Source: Welwitschia mirabilis (Eukaryota; Gnetophyta; Gnetopsida; Welwitschiales). Taken from it: a stretch of DNA of 39,876 nt. Positions 1 through 11,069 of this stretch are shown piece after piece. A model generated the notes under the pieces. It worked only from the letters and a program-made list of their open reading frames with translations, was not told the DNA's origin and searched no databases. The DNA is taken from positions 146,107,394-146,147,269 of the forward strand of contig JBOZIK010000001.1 of NCBI GenBank assembly GCA_051453625.1. Reading direction: 5' to 3'. A program made the position numbers and the translations under genes. Within the stretch, counting starts at the first letter, position 1. Every line of letters begins with the position of its first letter.

Positions 1-296
1 TAAAAGAATAAGCATCAAAACCAATATCATTCAAAACTAAATTAATACCCTGAAGGAGATCCGAAACTACTAATCACATAAAAATTAATAAATCCGATTC
101 ATGTAATTCCAAAGTCGAAATAAATCGAATATTCATCACACATAAAAAAATAAATAAGTTACTTTAATTTACTACAAAACAAATTCCAAATAATCCAATA
201 TGAAGGTGGCTCTAGTATCACTTAATGGAATTAAATTCCATAACCAAATAATAAACTTTAACCTTCATATCGACTTATCTAGATTAGAACAAGAAG
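1..296. other. Unassigned AT-rich DNA with retained CpG
   Basis: No coding motif, LTR end or RNA gene is recognised. The stretch is AT-rich but holds five CpG sites between about 70 and 275, a much higher density than the next 2.5 kb. It may be the end of a younger or less methylated insertion that continues to the left of the window. The short open frame starting at 200 runs into the N-gap and is not supported. Confidence 0.4.
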
Positions 297-396
297 NNNN
301 NNNNNNNNNNNNNNNNNNNNNNNNNNNNNNNNNNNNNNNNNNNNNNNNNNNNNNNNNNNNNNNNNNNNNNNNNNNNNNNNNNNNNNNNNNNNNNNN
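297..396. other. Assembly gap (100 N)
   Basis: Exactly 100 N, the usual placeholder for a gap of unknown size. The flanks share only about four bases, so there is no sign of a hidden overlap here. Confidence 0.95.
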
Positions 397-620
397 GAAG
401 ATTACTCACCCTAGTTAGGTGCATGAGTAAAAAAATATGATCTTTTTTTGTACTTCAATCTTACTTATTTTGTATTCCAATGTCACTTATTACTTATCTC
501 AATTATTAAGGATAAATCATGTGATCTTGAGGTATGTGCCTTTGTTTATCTATATATAGAGATCCTTTCCTTTCTTGTAAAAGGAGATACTTTCCTTTTG
601 CTTCATACAAGTGCATTTCT

Positions 621-651
<31 letters not shown>

Positions 652-1030
652 TTCTCATACACATAAACACACATACACACACACTCTCTCTCTCTTTATC
701 TTTCTTTCATTCTCTTGCTTGTGAAGCTTAAAGCCTAGAATCTTGGAGTCAAGGAACTCTTGAGCTTAAATCTTCATCATCTTTAACTATCAAGGTCTTA
801 CTAATCTTTACAAGTGATATCTTTACTTTTATTGTCCATATGATCTCTTTTTTCTATTGGAATAATGTGATATTTCATTATGGAATTACTTATGGATTTT
901 ATACAATTATGTTATAAAATATTATTCCCACTCATTAGCTCCACCAAGATGTCATAGTGAGATATAAGGGATCTCTTGTGCTTGGTGATAGAGGACTACT
1001 AATGGATGATTATAGCCAAGTGACTAAGGG
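397..1030. other. Unassigned DNA with a promoter-like stretch
   Basis: A TATA-like run (tatatatag, 551-559) is followed by pyrimidine-rich sequence, a microsatellite and then mixed sequence. This resembles the TATA-to-leader part of a plant LTR or promoter, but no LTR ends, primer-binding site or coding region were found to confirm it. Two short overlapping open frames here (448-731) are low-complexity Leu/Ser translations of the microsatellite. Confidence 0.3.
616..705. repeat. Compound (TC)n / (CA)n microsatellite
   Basis: Interrupted TC dinucleotide runs pass into a CA-rich stretch and back into TC runs. It is a simple-sequence repeat; interruptions such as single extra T bases indicate an old locus. 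Confidence 0.95.
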
Positions 1031-3300
1031 CTCACTATTTAAATAAAAAAAAAAAGGAAAAAGGAAATTTAGGTATCCATGTTTATTTTACTATTATATT
1101 TTTTATATATTATGCATTAAGATCATCTTATTAGGGCAAAGTCTAATCATCAAAAATCTCTTTAGGCTAGTAGTCTTTCATAAAAATCTCAAGGCTCATA
1201 GTAAATGGTTTTTTTGAATTGATTTAATTTGTCTTTCTACAATAATTTTTTATTTCACAATTACTTTTTATTTTTTAAGTAATTAATTAGTATATCCATT
1301 ATGTTAATTATCTAGGCTATTATTTACCTAGTTGTAAAAACTTTATCATATTTTGTTATCTTATTAATCAGTAGGCACAAAATTAGTGAAAATTTTTCTA
1401 TAAATCTAGGATTGTGTTATGACCGTAAAAATGTAAAAATAGTAACTTTTCTAATGAGTAATTATTTTTTAAAAAATTATTTATTAAAATACATTATAAA
1501 ATAAATGCAAAAAAAAAGTAGGTAATTTATGTTTTTCTACCTATTTGTTAAATATTTGTAAACTTGAACATCCTAAGTTATTAGAAATTGAATAAGCTTT
1601 CCAAAACATTATAAACAATTTAAAAAATCAAAGTATTTTGAAAGTTATGATCATTTTAGTGTAGTGAAGTAGGACTGTAATTTTAGAAAATTTGATAGTT
1701 TTTAGCCTTAAATGATAACATTAGGAATAATATTTTTAGAATTCTAAGATAGGTTAAGTTAGATTTTGATAAACCTATTATGTGTCTACTTTCTGAAAAA
1801 CTACTATAATTTATTTTTTACTTTATAATTAATTAGTTATTAATTTTTAACTATGATATCTCCTTAGAGCTTAGAAATGTTATAATTAATGTTTAAAATT
1901 ATATAAAATTATTACATAAAATTTTATAGGAAAATTAAGTATATAAAATATGTTTTTATAACTAAATTTAAGTTAAACTACCTATAAGTGATATTTATTT
2001 CTAAAAATACCTTTTTTACCCTTTTTCTTTAGCTTGCTCAGAATGTGCATACATGTAAGATTTTATTGACTTATAAGATAGCCATATGAAATATTGAATA
2101 AATACTTATATCTTAACAATTATGCTTGAGCTATACTTTCTTTTGTTTACCTTCTTACACCAATCCATGGAGATTGTCATATAAGCATGGAAGAATGTTT
2201 CTAGGATTGGCATAGCTCTAGGTATGCTTTAGTTTTTTTAAGTACTTTATTAAGATTCTATTTGATAAATTTTTAACATCTTTATTATTATGAAAAAAAA
2301 GAAAAGAATATTTCCTTCATTTAAATAGAAAAGTAAAGAATATTCCCTTTATGTAGGTTTTTGTTATTATAACCTTAAAAATAGAAACGTTTTTGTATGC
2401 TTGATTTATTTTTATGGTTGTTTCTATAAAATGAACCAAATGATGATTAGAATTATTATAACTAGGTAAATAATTTACTAAATATCCATATTAGTTAGAA
2501 TTATTTTTATGCATTTGTGTGGTGCATTTATAAAATAGGACTAAATCAAAATAATTCTAATAATGTTCATCCCCACACTTGGATTTCATCACCAAGGTGG
2601 ATTGCATTGCATTTTTTTTATAATACCCTTCTAGAAGTAGATTTACCATCACTTTTCTTCCCTACCCATGTATGAAGTTACTTCAACTTAATATCTTAAG
2701 CCTTTGACATTGATGGATCATGCTGCACTATCTAGAAATGCTTTGAGGGAGGGGGCTGATTTGTAGGTATGTATCCACCTCATATATACCACTTGTTATC
2801 TAAATTGAAGGGATATTGAGGTGAAATAAAAGCCCATGGAATTGAGCCCAGCCATGTTTGTATAGTTTAGAACTTAAAGTAGAATCAACTCATGTTCAGA
2901 GGATGGGTAAACATCGAGTTGAACTGCCACTAATTGGAGTTATAACCTCCTATTATATTAGTTAGGTATTGTCCTTAAAATTTATTCATGTATGCTGAAA
3001 ATAAGTTTACATATTCTCAACTATTCATAAGATATCTCTTATGTCATGAAAAATTAGGAAGAAATAGAGGATATAAAGATATGACATCACTGTCGTTTGT
3101 AAACAAAAATAACCTAAAAATTAATTATAGGCAAATATATAACATCAATATGATTTTTCTTTCTTAGAATATAGAAATTTTAATTAAGTAGTAAGTAGAA
3201 TTTGGTCCTAGGTTCCATTATATCTATTAGCTAAAAATATATTAAAGAATAAAGGAATGAAAAAAAGTGCTTAATTAGAATAAGAAAAAAGAGGGTGTTA
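1031..3300. other. Unassigned, CpG-poor intergenic or repeat-derived DNA
   Basis: About 2.3 kb with no protein motif in any frame. CpG is almost absent (only a handful of sites, such as those near 1423, 2386, 2911 and 3092). Visible structure is limited to a possible long-range inverted repeat centred on 1310-1345 and 2450-2485 and a purine run at 2745-2755. It probably consists of old, unrecognisable transposable-element sequence. Confidence 0.5.
2745..2755 (+). other. Polypurine run, possible retroelement PPT
   Basis: The run gagggaggggg followed by ctga resembles a plus-strand polypurine tract, which in LTR retrotransposons sits just 5' of the 3' LTR. No matching LTR end or coding remnant could be tied to it, so this is only a candidate. 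Confidence 0.25.
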
Positions 3301-4440
3301 CACTTTTATATTCAAATTCTTGCATAATTATGAGATGAATTCATTAAGAAAGGAGATAATAAACTTTCAATAAAAAGATCATGAGACATTTTCCCAAATC
3401 TTAGAATGATTTAAGGACTTATTACAAAACTTCCCCTATCATGATTTTGAGCTAGGAAGGAAAATAAGCTTTTTCCATGATGGGTTGTTCATCATTAACC
3501 ATTAATTAATTAAAATGATAAGTAGGGATAATTTCCTTAGCATGCCTCTAGATGAAGCTTGGAAATACTTAGAGAGCATAGATAAGAGTTTAAAGAATTG
3601 AGAAAAACCTACTAAACTATCAAGAATCCATCACTCGGTGATGTCCACAAGCATGTTTAAAGTTTCCAAAAATTTTGAAATAAATAACAAGTTAAATAAA
3701 CTATCATGAAGAGTGGAATCTTTAAGTAGCTCATCTTCACTCTTATCCATGGTTATTAAACCTAAATGTTTAATTTGCCATATTAATACCCATGAGACTA
3801 TTGAATTCTCCTTCATTCCTTTATTTCAAAACATAGTTAATGAGTAGAAAAACATGGTAGGACATTAATCATAAAATTCTAAAATAACCCATACACTAAC
3901 ACATACAACGCTGAGTGAAGGAATCACCCTAATTTTTCTTAGAAGCAAGAAAATCAAATTCATTAAGTAATAAATCCTTTTTCTTCATCCTCATATCATC
4001 TAATTTAATTCAACCTCCAAAAAATATCTCCATCCAATCCCTTTAAGAAATTCATAAATAAATTCATAGAAAACTAAGCGCAAATAACCGTAACGATGAA
4101 TAAATCCTTAATCAACATTTCTTCTTATCAACAAAACTTAAACACAACATCAATTCCATTCTGAAAATCCTCCAATTAGTCCAATAAATCCAAACGTATG
4201 TTCTCTCTATCTTAAACCATGGAGATCTAGAAAAACTCCCAATAAGTTCTCAACAAAATCCTAAGGGAGTTAGGTTTTTCTAAGAAGGATCAAACCACTT
4301 AGAAAAACCCAAGGCAATTCACCTTAGAACTAGTATAAAACTTAACTAAGGATTAATATAGAGTAGTATAAAATTAACTAATGATTAAGATAAAGTTAAT
4401 ATAAAGATGAGGAGAAAGTAAAAGGAAAAGACATAACTCC
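3300..4440 (+). pseudogene. gag: Gypsy A gag remnant (retrotransposon gag domain, zinc-like motif)
   Basis: Gag forms the retrotransposon's particle and binds its RNA. Read across frames, the region shows the core of the plant Gypsy gag domain: a stretch ending in FKDLLQNFPYHDFE near 3410-3450, then the 'DNFLSMPLDEAWKYLE' type helix near 3525-3575. A zinc-like motif CLICHINTHE starts at 3767; its last cysteine is replaced by Phe, so the knuckle is broken. A gag C-terminal signature (TYNA..RNHPNFS) lies near 3900-3945, as in Athila-like gags. The N-terminal half present in copy B is absent here. Stops interrupt every frame. The assignment is secure; exact ends are not. Confidence 0.8.
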
Positions 4441-4519
4441 TTACCAAGAACCTTTACCTTTTCCCCAAGCTTGGAATAAAGAAAAGGTAATAGACTTAGA
4501 AGAGTATTTGCTTACATAA

Positions 4520-5170
4520 AAAGAGCCTTTACCTTTTTTCAAATACTTTAGAAATAAGAACATCAAAAAATTACAACTTGAGGTCTTAGAAAATTTTAAA
4601 AAAGTAAAGATCAACATGCCTTTCTTAGAAGCGATTAACAAGATGCCTTCCTACATAAAATTCTTTAAGGACATGTGCACCATCAAAAGATGCATGAATG
4701 TTAAGAACAAATCCTTATTGGCTAAACAAAGTAGTACAATCATTCAAAACTAGTTGCCACCTAAGTACAAAGATCCAGGTTGCTCCATGATAGGCATTAC
4801 AATTAAAGATAAAAATATTAAGAAAGCCTAGTTAGATTATTAAGAGCAAGTATTAATATTTTAATTCATTATATTTATAATTAATTAGATTAAATAATCT
4901 TAAATGCATTGATTGGTAGACAATTTTGTAAAATCACCCTTAAAAATAATTGAGGATGTAATAGTTCAAGTTAATAATTGCTGTTTCTTAACCAACTTCA
5001 TAGTTTTAGAGATGGATGCAACAAATACAATTTAGTGTCCATTATTTTAGAAGACCTTTTCTTGTAACTTCAAATGCATTAATTAATTGTATGAATGATT
5101 AAATGAAAATATAGTTTAAACATAACCTTGAACTTAAATATTTTAATGCAATGAAATCACTAGGTGATTC
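4520..5170 (+). pseudogene. pol: Gypsy A aspartic protease remnant
   Basis: This is the retropepsin-type protease that would cut the polyprotein. The linker before it reads LEVLENFKKVKINMP and IKFFKDMCTIKR (about 4570-4700), followed by PPKYKDPGC near 4755-4785, all typical of the gag-protease junction in Athila/Tat elements. The active-site aspartate codon is visible at 4835-4837, but a frameshift follows and the next family glycine appears as Arg (an A-for-G change). The C-terminal part reads IIEDVIVQVNN and FIVLEMDA (4950-5020). It is inactive because of stops and the damaged active site. Confidence 0.8.
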
Positions 5171-5199
5171 TGAAAAGGCTAATTAGCTTAGGCTTAAAA

Positions 5200-5520
5200 T
5201 GTTCTCCTCTAAATCAAATATTTCCTATTCTTTGCCATCATTTGATTATCACTTTTTCAACTCTAAACCTAATATTTAAAAACCATTTAACTCTTTTACA
5301 ACAAGTCATCCTATAAAAATGCATGTTTTTCCTAGGGATGATTTTCTTATGAGCACCCCATCACATTATTATCATTTATCCCACTACCCTTTTAGACCTT
5401 GTCATTTACCAAATCCATTTTTAGATCACTTCATTAAACTAATAATTCATCCATTCAAGCGATTAACCAATAAGTTTATGAGGCTTACTAATCAGGTTAA
5501 AGGCCCTTAAACTAAAATCA
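5200..5520 (+). pseudogene. Conserved tail of RT-less Gypsy family, copy A
   Basis: I do not recognise a domain. The segment includes a stop-free 63-codon frame (5319-5510) reading FPRDDFLM, HYYHLSHYPF and ending NKFMRLTN. Copy B carries a recognisably similar tail at 26090-26410 (LPKDVFLM, HYHLFNHS, NKFMKLIN). It sits where RT would normally begin, directly after protease. Conservation in both copies shows it belongs to the family; whether it was translated as a C-terminal extension of the polyprotein or is junction sequence left by the RT deletion is not known. Confidence 0.5.
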
Positions 5521-6815
5521 ATAATAAGTTATCTCATTATTAACTAAGTAATGGTTAACATTAAGATATGTCCAAGATGTATTGCCAAAACAATCCAAGA
5601 TGCATTACAAAATAATCCAAGATATACTTATGGATTTTAAAAAAAGTACGCTTATTTCAAATTTATTGGTTAAGAAAACACTTGCTTAGGATATTTGATT
5701 TCAGTAAAGCTTGGTTGAAAAGATTGGATTTATCTTTATATATGCTTCTTAAGTCTAAAGCCTTTTATGGGAAGAAGATTTATCTTGACTAGTGTAATGA
5801 TCCAATGATCCTATAATGTGTATAAAAAATAATTATGGAAAGATGAACAAAAGAAAACATATATCTCTTCTCTAAATGCACACAACACCATTCACTTAAT
5901 TTGGTTTAGTTAATTATATTGGGGTTATGGATACCTATTGTCACTGTAGCTCTAATAATCCAATTGCAACATGTTTAACTGCATTGGGGCTATGCTGGCT
6001 AGTAATACAACACTGCTTTTTGCATAAAATGACATGATTAACTCTATCGGAAGAAAGTGTTATAACACTGGATGATCAATGTGATTTAAAGGATTAAGAA
6101 TAAGAACATATGCAAAGGTAAAAGTGAAAAATAAAGGAATGATATAGATGGTAATTAGAGGATTTATGTGGATTTTCATTTCTTAACCTTCACCTTAGGA
6201 TTTGCAACATTTTCTTAATTTCATATAAGTTCCTTAATTGAAGCTATACTTGGTTGATATCACAATCAAATAAAAATACAAAAATATAATAAAGAACCAT
6301 TAACTTAGGCTATTTTACTTATTTATTGATTAGTATATGGATTAATCCATTTTATGCATTTTTCATCTTCATTTCACTCCAAATCACTTTACTTCACTTC
6401 ATATCCATTTGTATGAGAAATAGCTCCTAAGGCATATATCATTTTTATTAATTGACCTTGCACTTAGCAAAGTTTCTACATTAGTTATTCTTTTTTTTTT
6501 AAAGATTAGCTACATCATTTTTTATGGTTTTCAATAAAAGAAACCTTTTAATTTATTCTAAGGCTCATGTTCTCAAATAACTTAAATGTATTTTACTATA
6601 AACTTTGAGGATGAAGTTGAGTTTGGTTTGGGGTATGACATCTGGCTTTCACAATAGATTTTTTAATTTTGATGTCTTAATTACAGAAAATTGGTCATAA
6701 AATTTTCAAAGCTATCCACACACTTGAGTTCTTTTGATATGGACATTTTTCCATGTTTAACCATTTTGTTATTGACTTTTTGCTAAGGCACTAGTAAAAG
6801 ACTAATTAGGGTGTG
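5521..6815 (+). other. Gypsy A 3' non-coding region with purine tract
   Basis: There are no coding motifs. It aligns in order with 26420-27936 of Gypsy B, for example around the 'ctctaataatcc' stretch near 5950 and the 'tatgacatct' stretch near 6635. It ends in a weak purine-rich run (actaattaggg, 6801-6811) just before the LTR start, the expected place of the polypurine tract that primes plus-strand synthesis. Confidence 0.65.
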
Positions 6816-7835
6816 TGTTAACATATTAAAATTAATTAATATTAATAAAAGACATTCATAACATCAATTTTATCATAAAAACTTGTCTTCTTGATTTTCA
6901 CATTAATTAAGAACTTATCATGTGCTCATAACATTTTCAGGTAAATTATGCTCAATAAAAGAACATGCTTAAAAATAAAGATGATTAAAGATAAAACATT
7001 GGTGCTGCATTCCAGGGCTATCTAGCCTATCTATACAAATTGCCTTCACACTCACTTTCTTGTCTTGTCATGACAAATTAGATTAAATGCAATTATGGGC
7101 TTGATCTAAATCCACATTAGAAACTAATTGCATTCTTGATGATGTGTGATAGTAATGACAAGGTTTTACAATGTAATATTTCATAGGGATGAGTAGGATA
7201 ACAATGGAGACACATGGTGTAGACAACAATTAGAAATATTTCTAGTACTTTGGAGCCAATTGTTGGCACCATTATAAGAATCTACTCCAATTGTAAAAGA
7301 AGACAAACTATTCTATCTAATATTATGATTTTGTAATTGTCTACCTAGTGCTATAAGCCAAGGGACTATAACCATCCATATCCACCATCTCTCCCTATAA
7401 AAGGGCCTTGAACCATTCATTTTATCATTTGTGGCTTTGGAGAATTATAGAACTTTGAAGTACCAGTCTTGATGGCTTCCTAAGAAACTCTTTTGAGGAT
7501 TAAGCTAGTCTTGAAATATTGCTAAAGAGTTATTCCTACATCTTTCTTTCTTTGTTGTAAAGATGTTTCTTTTTGCAACATAAAAGTTGTTACTTTTTGA
7601 TTTTAATTCATGAGTAACATTATAATTGGAATGATTAGGTAACTAATTTAAACATTAAAATTTATTAAATTTTGAATGAGCTATTTTAATACTTGATCTA
7701 AGTCCTTCATAGATTTTAAGTACTTATGTTCTTACTTTTTATTATTATTTTAGCCTTTGGAATCAAGTGTCAATTGAGTTCACCATTACTCATACGGTGA
7801 ATAAGATAATGTTGCGATGATTTGGGCCAAAATAA
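6816..7835 (+). repeat. Gypsy A 3' LTR (truncated)
   Basis: It starts TGTTAAC, like both LTRs of Gypsy B. Homology to B's LTRs can be followed through the TATA region (7396) to a stretch near 7795-7835 that matches B's 'gatgagattatgcc' segment. It then stops, leaving roughly 250 bp of the expected 3' end missing. The right border is therefore set by loss of similarity, not by a CA end. Confidence 0.7.
7396..7403 (+). promoter_or_regulatory. LTR TATA box, Gypsy A
   Basis: The sequence is tataaaag followed by ggccttgaa. The same box and following bases occur in both Gypsy B LTRs (21113 and 28744), which supports its role as the element's core promoter. Confidence 0.7.
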
Positions 7836-8089
7836 TTTAATGGTTTAAGTGTATTACAAGAAGGCAATTAGACAACATCAGAGTGAAAGATTGCTTGGAA
7901 CAAATCAGTGAAGCTTTGGAGCTAGTTTGATTTCCTCCTCTCTCAAGATGAAGTTCAAAACACAACTTTAAAAATCACCTATTTCTACTCTTTTTTCCCT
8001 CTTAAAAGTTATATCTTGTGTTAAGCTTAAGTTGATGAAATTTTGAACCACTACCCATGTTATCCCTAAGAAAGAATGATAGCTAAGTG
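7836..8089. other. Unassigned junction between Gypsy A LTR and Gypsy C gag
   Basis: Nothing is recognised with certainty. By position it should hold the missing LTR end and the N-terminal part of C's gag, but no primer-binding site or gag motif is readable. Confidence 0.4.
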
Positions 8090-8810
8090 AAACCTTAGCT
8101 TTAAATCTGTTCACTATAAAAAATGAACATGGATCATGAAGAGATTTCATACATGCATTTTTGATAAAGTATTTTCCAACATATAAAACCAATTAACTAA
8201 GATGAAAAATTATGAACTTTTAAGAAAAAGATAATAAACCTTTTAATAGGTGTCTATGTGATTTAAAGATCTACTATAGAGATGTCCATAATAAGGTTTT
8301 ATAGCTTAGAGTCTATTAAGATTTTTCTATAAAAGATTAACTAACAAAGTAGAAAACTAATAGATATGATAAGTGGTGAAAATTTCACATTTAAATAACT
8401 AAAGAAATCATGGGATACTTTAGAAAAGACAGCTGCAAGTTCTAAAAACTAGAAAAGTCCTTCTAGAAAAAATGAATTTGTCAAATGACCTTAACCTTTT
8501 AAGGTCATAAGATGAAGAATATATAAAATAGATTATGTATCCAAATGAATAGAAATATAGATAACCTTAAGTTATTTGAAACTTGGATGATTAATGATCA
8601 AGCTATATGTGCTTTATGTACTTTGAAAGAATATGAAACAATAAGGCTCATCTGTCCTATTTTATAAAGAGATAGTAATTAATCAAGTGCACATCACATA
8701 AGGTAAGAGATCATTTTTAGGCTAATAATAATAAAAATCATCATTTATTTCATCATTCTTATAATCTAAAATGGAAAGATAACCTTGGCTTATCAACAAG
8801 TTTTAAAAAA
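8090..8810 (+). pseudogene. gag: Gypsy C gag remnant
   Basis: The gag domain is read in pieces: KYFPTYKT (about 8168-8191), FKDLL-like sequence near 8260, then LIDMISGENF near 8355-8390, all standard in plant Gypsy gags. A cysteine motif follows: CALC at 8608-8619, YET in place of the usual Glu-His, and a third cysteine at 8652-8654 followed by PIL. The knuckle histidine is replaced by Tyr. The C-terminal SYNLKWKDN signature lies near 8754-8780. The N-terminus is missing or unreadable. Multiple stops make it non-functional. Confidence 0.75.
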
Positions 8811-9239
8811 ATGAAATATTGACTTTGAAAGCACTTATTTGACCTCAGATTAGATCACCATAGGACATTCTTCACTATTTTATAAAAACTTAATTAACCA
8901 ATAATAATAAACAAGATAAAATCAACAAACACAATTATTTGACTTTTCAATGTATAGAATAATATATGTACCAAATTTTTAAAATTATATCTTAGTTATT
9001 TTCTTTATTTAACTAAAGATTAAAAGATAATTTTTTAGGAAAAAAAATATTCCTCACCTAAAGGTTGTTAAAGGAGTTGAAGAACAAGGAGAAGTAAAGG
9101 GAATTAATGCTAGCTCAATTATAAGTGATACTCAAATAAATGAAAATGTTTTAACCATATAATGAAGGTTTTTTAACATCTAATCCCAAATAATAATCAA
9201 CTACTAAACTTAAAAAGGATGAAGAAGATGATATGAAAA
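8811..9239 (+). other. Gypsy C gag-protease linker
   Basis: There is no clear motif. It is AT-rich with Lys/Glu-rich translation near 9060-9100, in keeping with the poorly conserved linker between gag and protease in this family. Confidence 0.4.
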
Positions 9240-9970
9240 GACATTAACATGAAGAACTAAAAATAACCCAATTTGCTAAATGCCTTATATCTTTAGAAAA
9301 AAATCAACTTGAAAATGAATTCCTCGAAATATTTAAAGAAGTAAAACTAAGCAGTCCTATTTTCAATGTATTTAATAAATTTCCTTCTTACATAATATTT
9401 CATAAAGATATATGCATAGTAAAGAGAAAAATGAATGTGAATAAGAATGATTTTTTAGCCCAACAAGTAAGTTTCACAGTTTTAAATAAACTTCTATGAA
9501 AGTTTAGATATCTTCATTCCTCATCAATTTTATGTATCATAAAAAATAAAAGAATTAATAAATCCTAGGCTTGGGAGATAGCTTGAACCTAATGTTTTAA
9601 ACATTATATAAGGGATTAGAAAAAGATTAAACAAATCTATAATAAATTTAAAACTTACTAGCTACTTAACTAAGATACTAATGGGAATAGTAGAAGACAT
9701 TTTGATGTAAATAAATAAATTTTACTACCTAGTAAACTTTGTAGTCCTAGAGATGGAAGATAACCTGAGAGGAATTATACTTATCTTCATAGGGTAGTTC
9801 ATAGCCTTTTCTAAATTTCTAATCAATTATAGATGTGGAATAATAGAAATGTATTTTATGAATATGAATACAAAGTTATAAGTTTTTAATGTAATGAAAA
9901 ATAACTATATGGATAACTTAGAAAAGATGGACTTAATTAAACCTAATGAATATGAAAGTGTTAACCCTTT
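9240..9970 (+). pseudogene. pol: Gypsy C aspartic protease remnant
   Basis: The upstream linker reads QFAKCLISLEKNQLENEFLE (9268 onward) and FNKFPSYIIFHKDIC (about 9366-9415), as in Athila/Tat polyproteins. At the active site the frame reads GLGDSLNLM (about 9568-9595), where the family has an aspartate first; codon 9568-9570 is now Gly, so the catalytic residue is lost. Downstream, NFVVLEMED lies near 9733-9760 and FNVMKNN near 9885-9905. It precedes the RT in the expected order. Confidence 0.8.
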
Positions 9971-10289
9971 ATTCTTTTTATAAGATCATTAGTTATGTGA
10001 GCCTCATGAAGAACTAGCACTTATCCTTTAAAGAAACTCTAACTATAAGCATTTCATTAAAAAGATAAACTTGAACTGCTACTATGAACATCTTAGAAAT
10101 AACCTTCTAATGAGGAGTATGTTGCTAACATTGAATATAGATATCTTTTGAAAGATATGAAATACACATTTAAATGAGATAAGAAATCATATACTATCGT
10201 GATCTTTAAAAAACTAGTAACTTCCCAAGAAAAAGCATTTAATATTATGCTAAAGAAACAAAAAAATGCTAAAGGATGAACTAATTTTA

Positions 10290-11060
10290 ACATAAAAGAA
10301 ATTAATATTGATATATGTGTGCATAGAACCCACTTAAAAGAAGATTTTAAGTCTAATGGAGAGCCTCAAAATAGGCTCAACATGACATAAAACAAGTAGT
10401 AATGAACAAATTTTTGAAGTTACTAGATGCTAGAATTATTTAACTAGTTTTTATTAGTTAATGGGTAAGCCCTACATAACGTTCCCTAGGAAAGTTGATA
10501 ATTATAGCAGTTAAGAATGAGCATAATGAACTAATCCCAACTTGAGTAAAATTAGGATGGATAACATGCATTAACTATTGAAAACCTAATTCTATGACCC
10601 ATAATGACCCTTTTCCTCTATTCTTTATTGATTAGATCTTAGTGACACTAGTGGGTTATGAGTTGTATTGTATTTTAAATGAATACTCAAGAGATTACCA
10701 GATATAAATTTACCCTTAAAACCAAAAAAAGATTACTTCACATGCCCATTTAGAATATTTTCCTATAAGAAAATGTCTTTTAGCTTTTTCATGCCCAAGT
10801 TACTTCAAAAAATGCACAATGAGCATCTTCTTTAACATGACTAAGGGATTTGTTGAAGTTTTTATGAATGAATTTTATATTTTAATGAAACTTTTGATTC
10901 TTCTATGTTTCATTTATAACTTATTTTTAACATTGTATGGAGAAGAATCTCATTATTAATTAGGAAAAATGCAATTTCATGCTTACAAAGACCATAGTAT
11001 TATGACATGCAATTTATTAGAATGGAATAAAAATGGACTCTACTAAAATTCAACTTATAA
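10290..11060 (+). pseudogene. pol: Gypsy C reverse transcriptase remnant
   Basis: RT copies the element's RNA into DNA. The pre-RT segment reads INIDICVHRTHLKED (from about 10300) and MNKFLKLLDARII (about 10400-10440). The core follows: VKNEHNELIPT near 10511-10545, LGWITCINY near 10553-10580, the FPL.FID motif near 10612-10635, then SIFFNMTKGFVEVF (about 10821-10863). The catalytic box, normally F-x-D-D, reads FMNEF with the two aspartates at 10867-10872 changed to Asn and Glu. It is therefore dead at the active site as well as by stops. Family assignment (Ty3/Gypsy, Athila/Tat side) is firm. Confidence 0.9.
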
Positions 11061-11069
11061 CTTATCTTT

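Larger units (their letters stand above)
3300..7835 (+). mobile_element. Gypsy A: decayed Athila-like element lacking RT and integrase
   Basis: The order is truncated gag (3300-4440), aspartic protease (4520-5170), a short conserved tail (5200-5520), non-coding DNA with a purine tract (5521-6815) and a 3' LTR from 6816. No RT, RNase H or integrase motif lies between protease and LTR. The same order recurs in Gypsy B at 20282-29488, including the tail and the non-coding part, so A and B are one family. No 5' LTR was found: the 5' end is missing before the middle of gag. The 3' LTR stops matching B's LTR near 7835, where Gypsy C material begins soon after. Confidence 0.8.

Noticed and set aside
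200-418. 72-codon frame across the gap at 297-396
   Set aside because: Nearly half of it is N, and neither end shows a recognisable domain.
448-731. Two overlapping open frames over the TC/CA microsatellite
   Set aside because: Low-complexity Leu/Ser/His sequence produced by the repeat, with no homologous motif.
3631-3816. 61-codon minus-strand frame
   Set aside because: Antisense shadow of Gypsy A's gag, which is read on the plus strand here.
4441-4641. 66-codon minus-strand frame
   Set aside because: Antisense to the gag-protease linker of Gypsy A.
7255-7275. 'ttggcaccattataag' resembling an Athila-type primer-binding site in Gypsy A's LTR
   Set aside because: It lies upstream of the LTR's TATA box, and similarity with B's LTR continues beyond it, so it cannot mark the LTR end.
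10093-10293. 66-codon minus-strand frame
   Set aside because: Antisense to the segment between Gypsy C's protease and RT.
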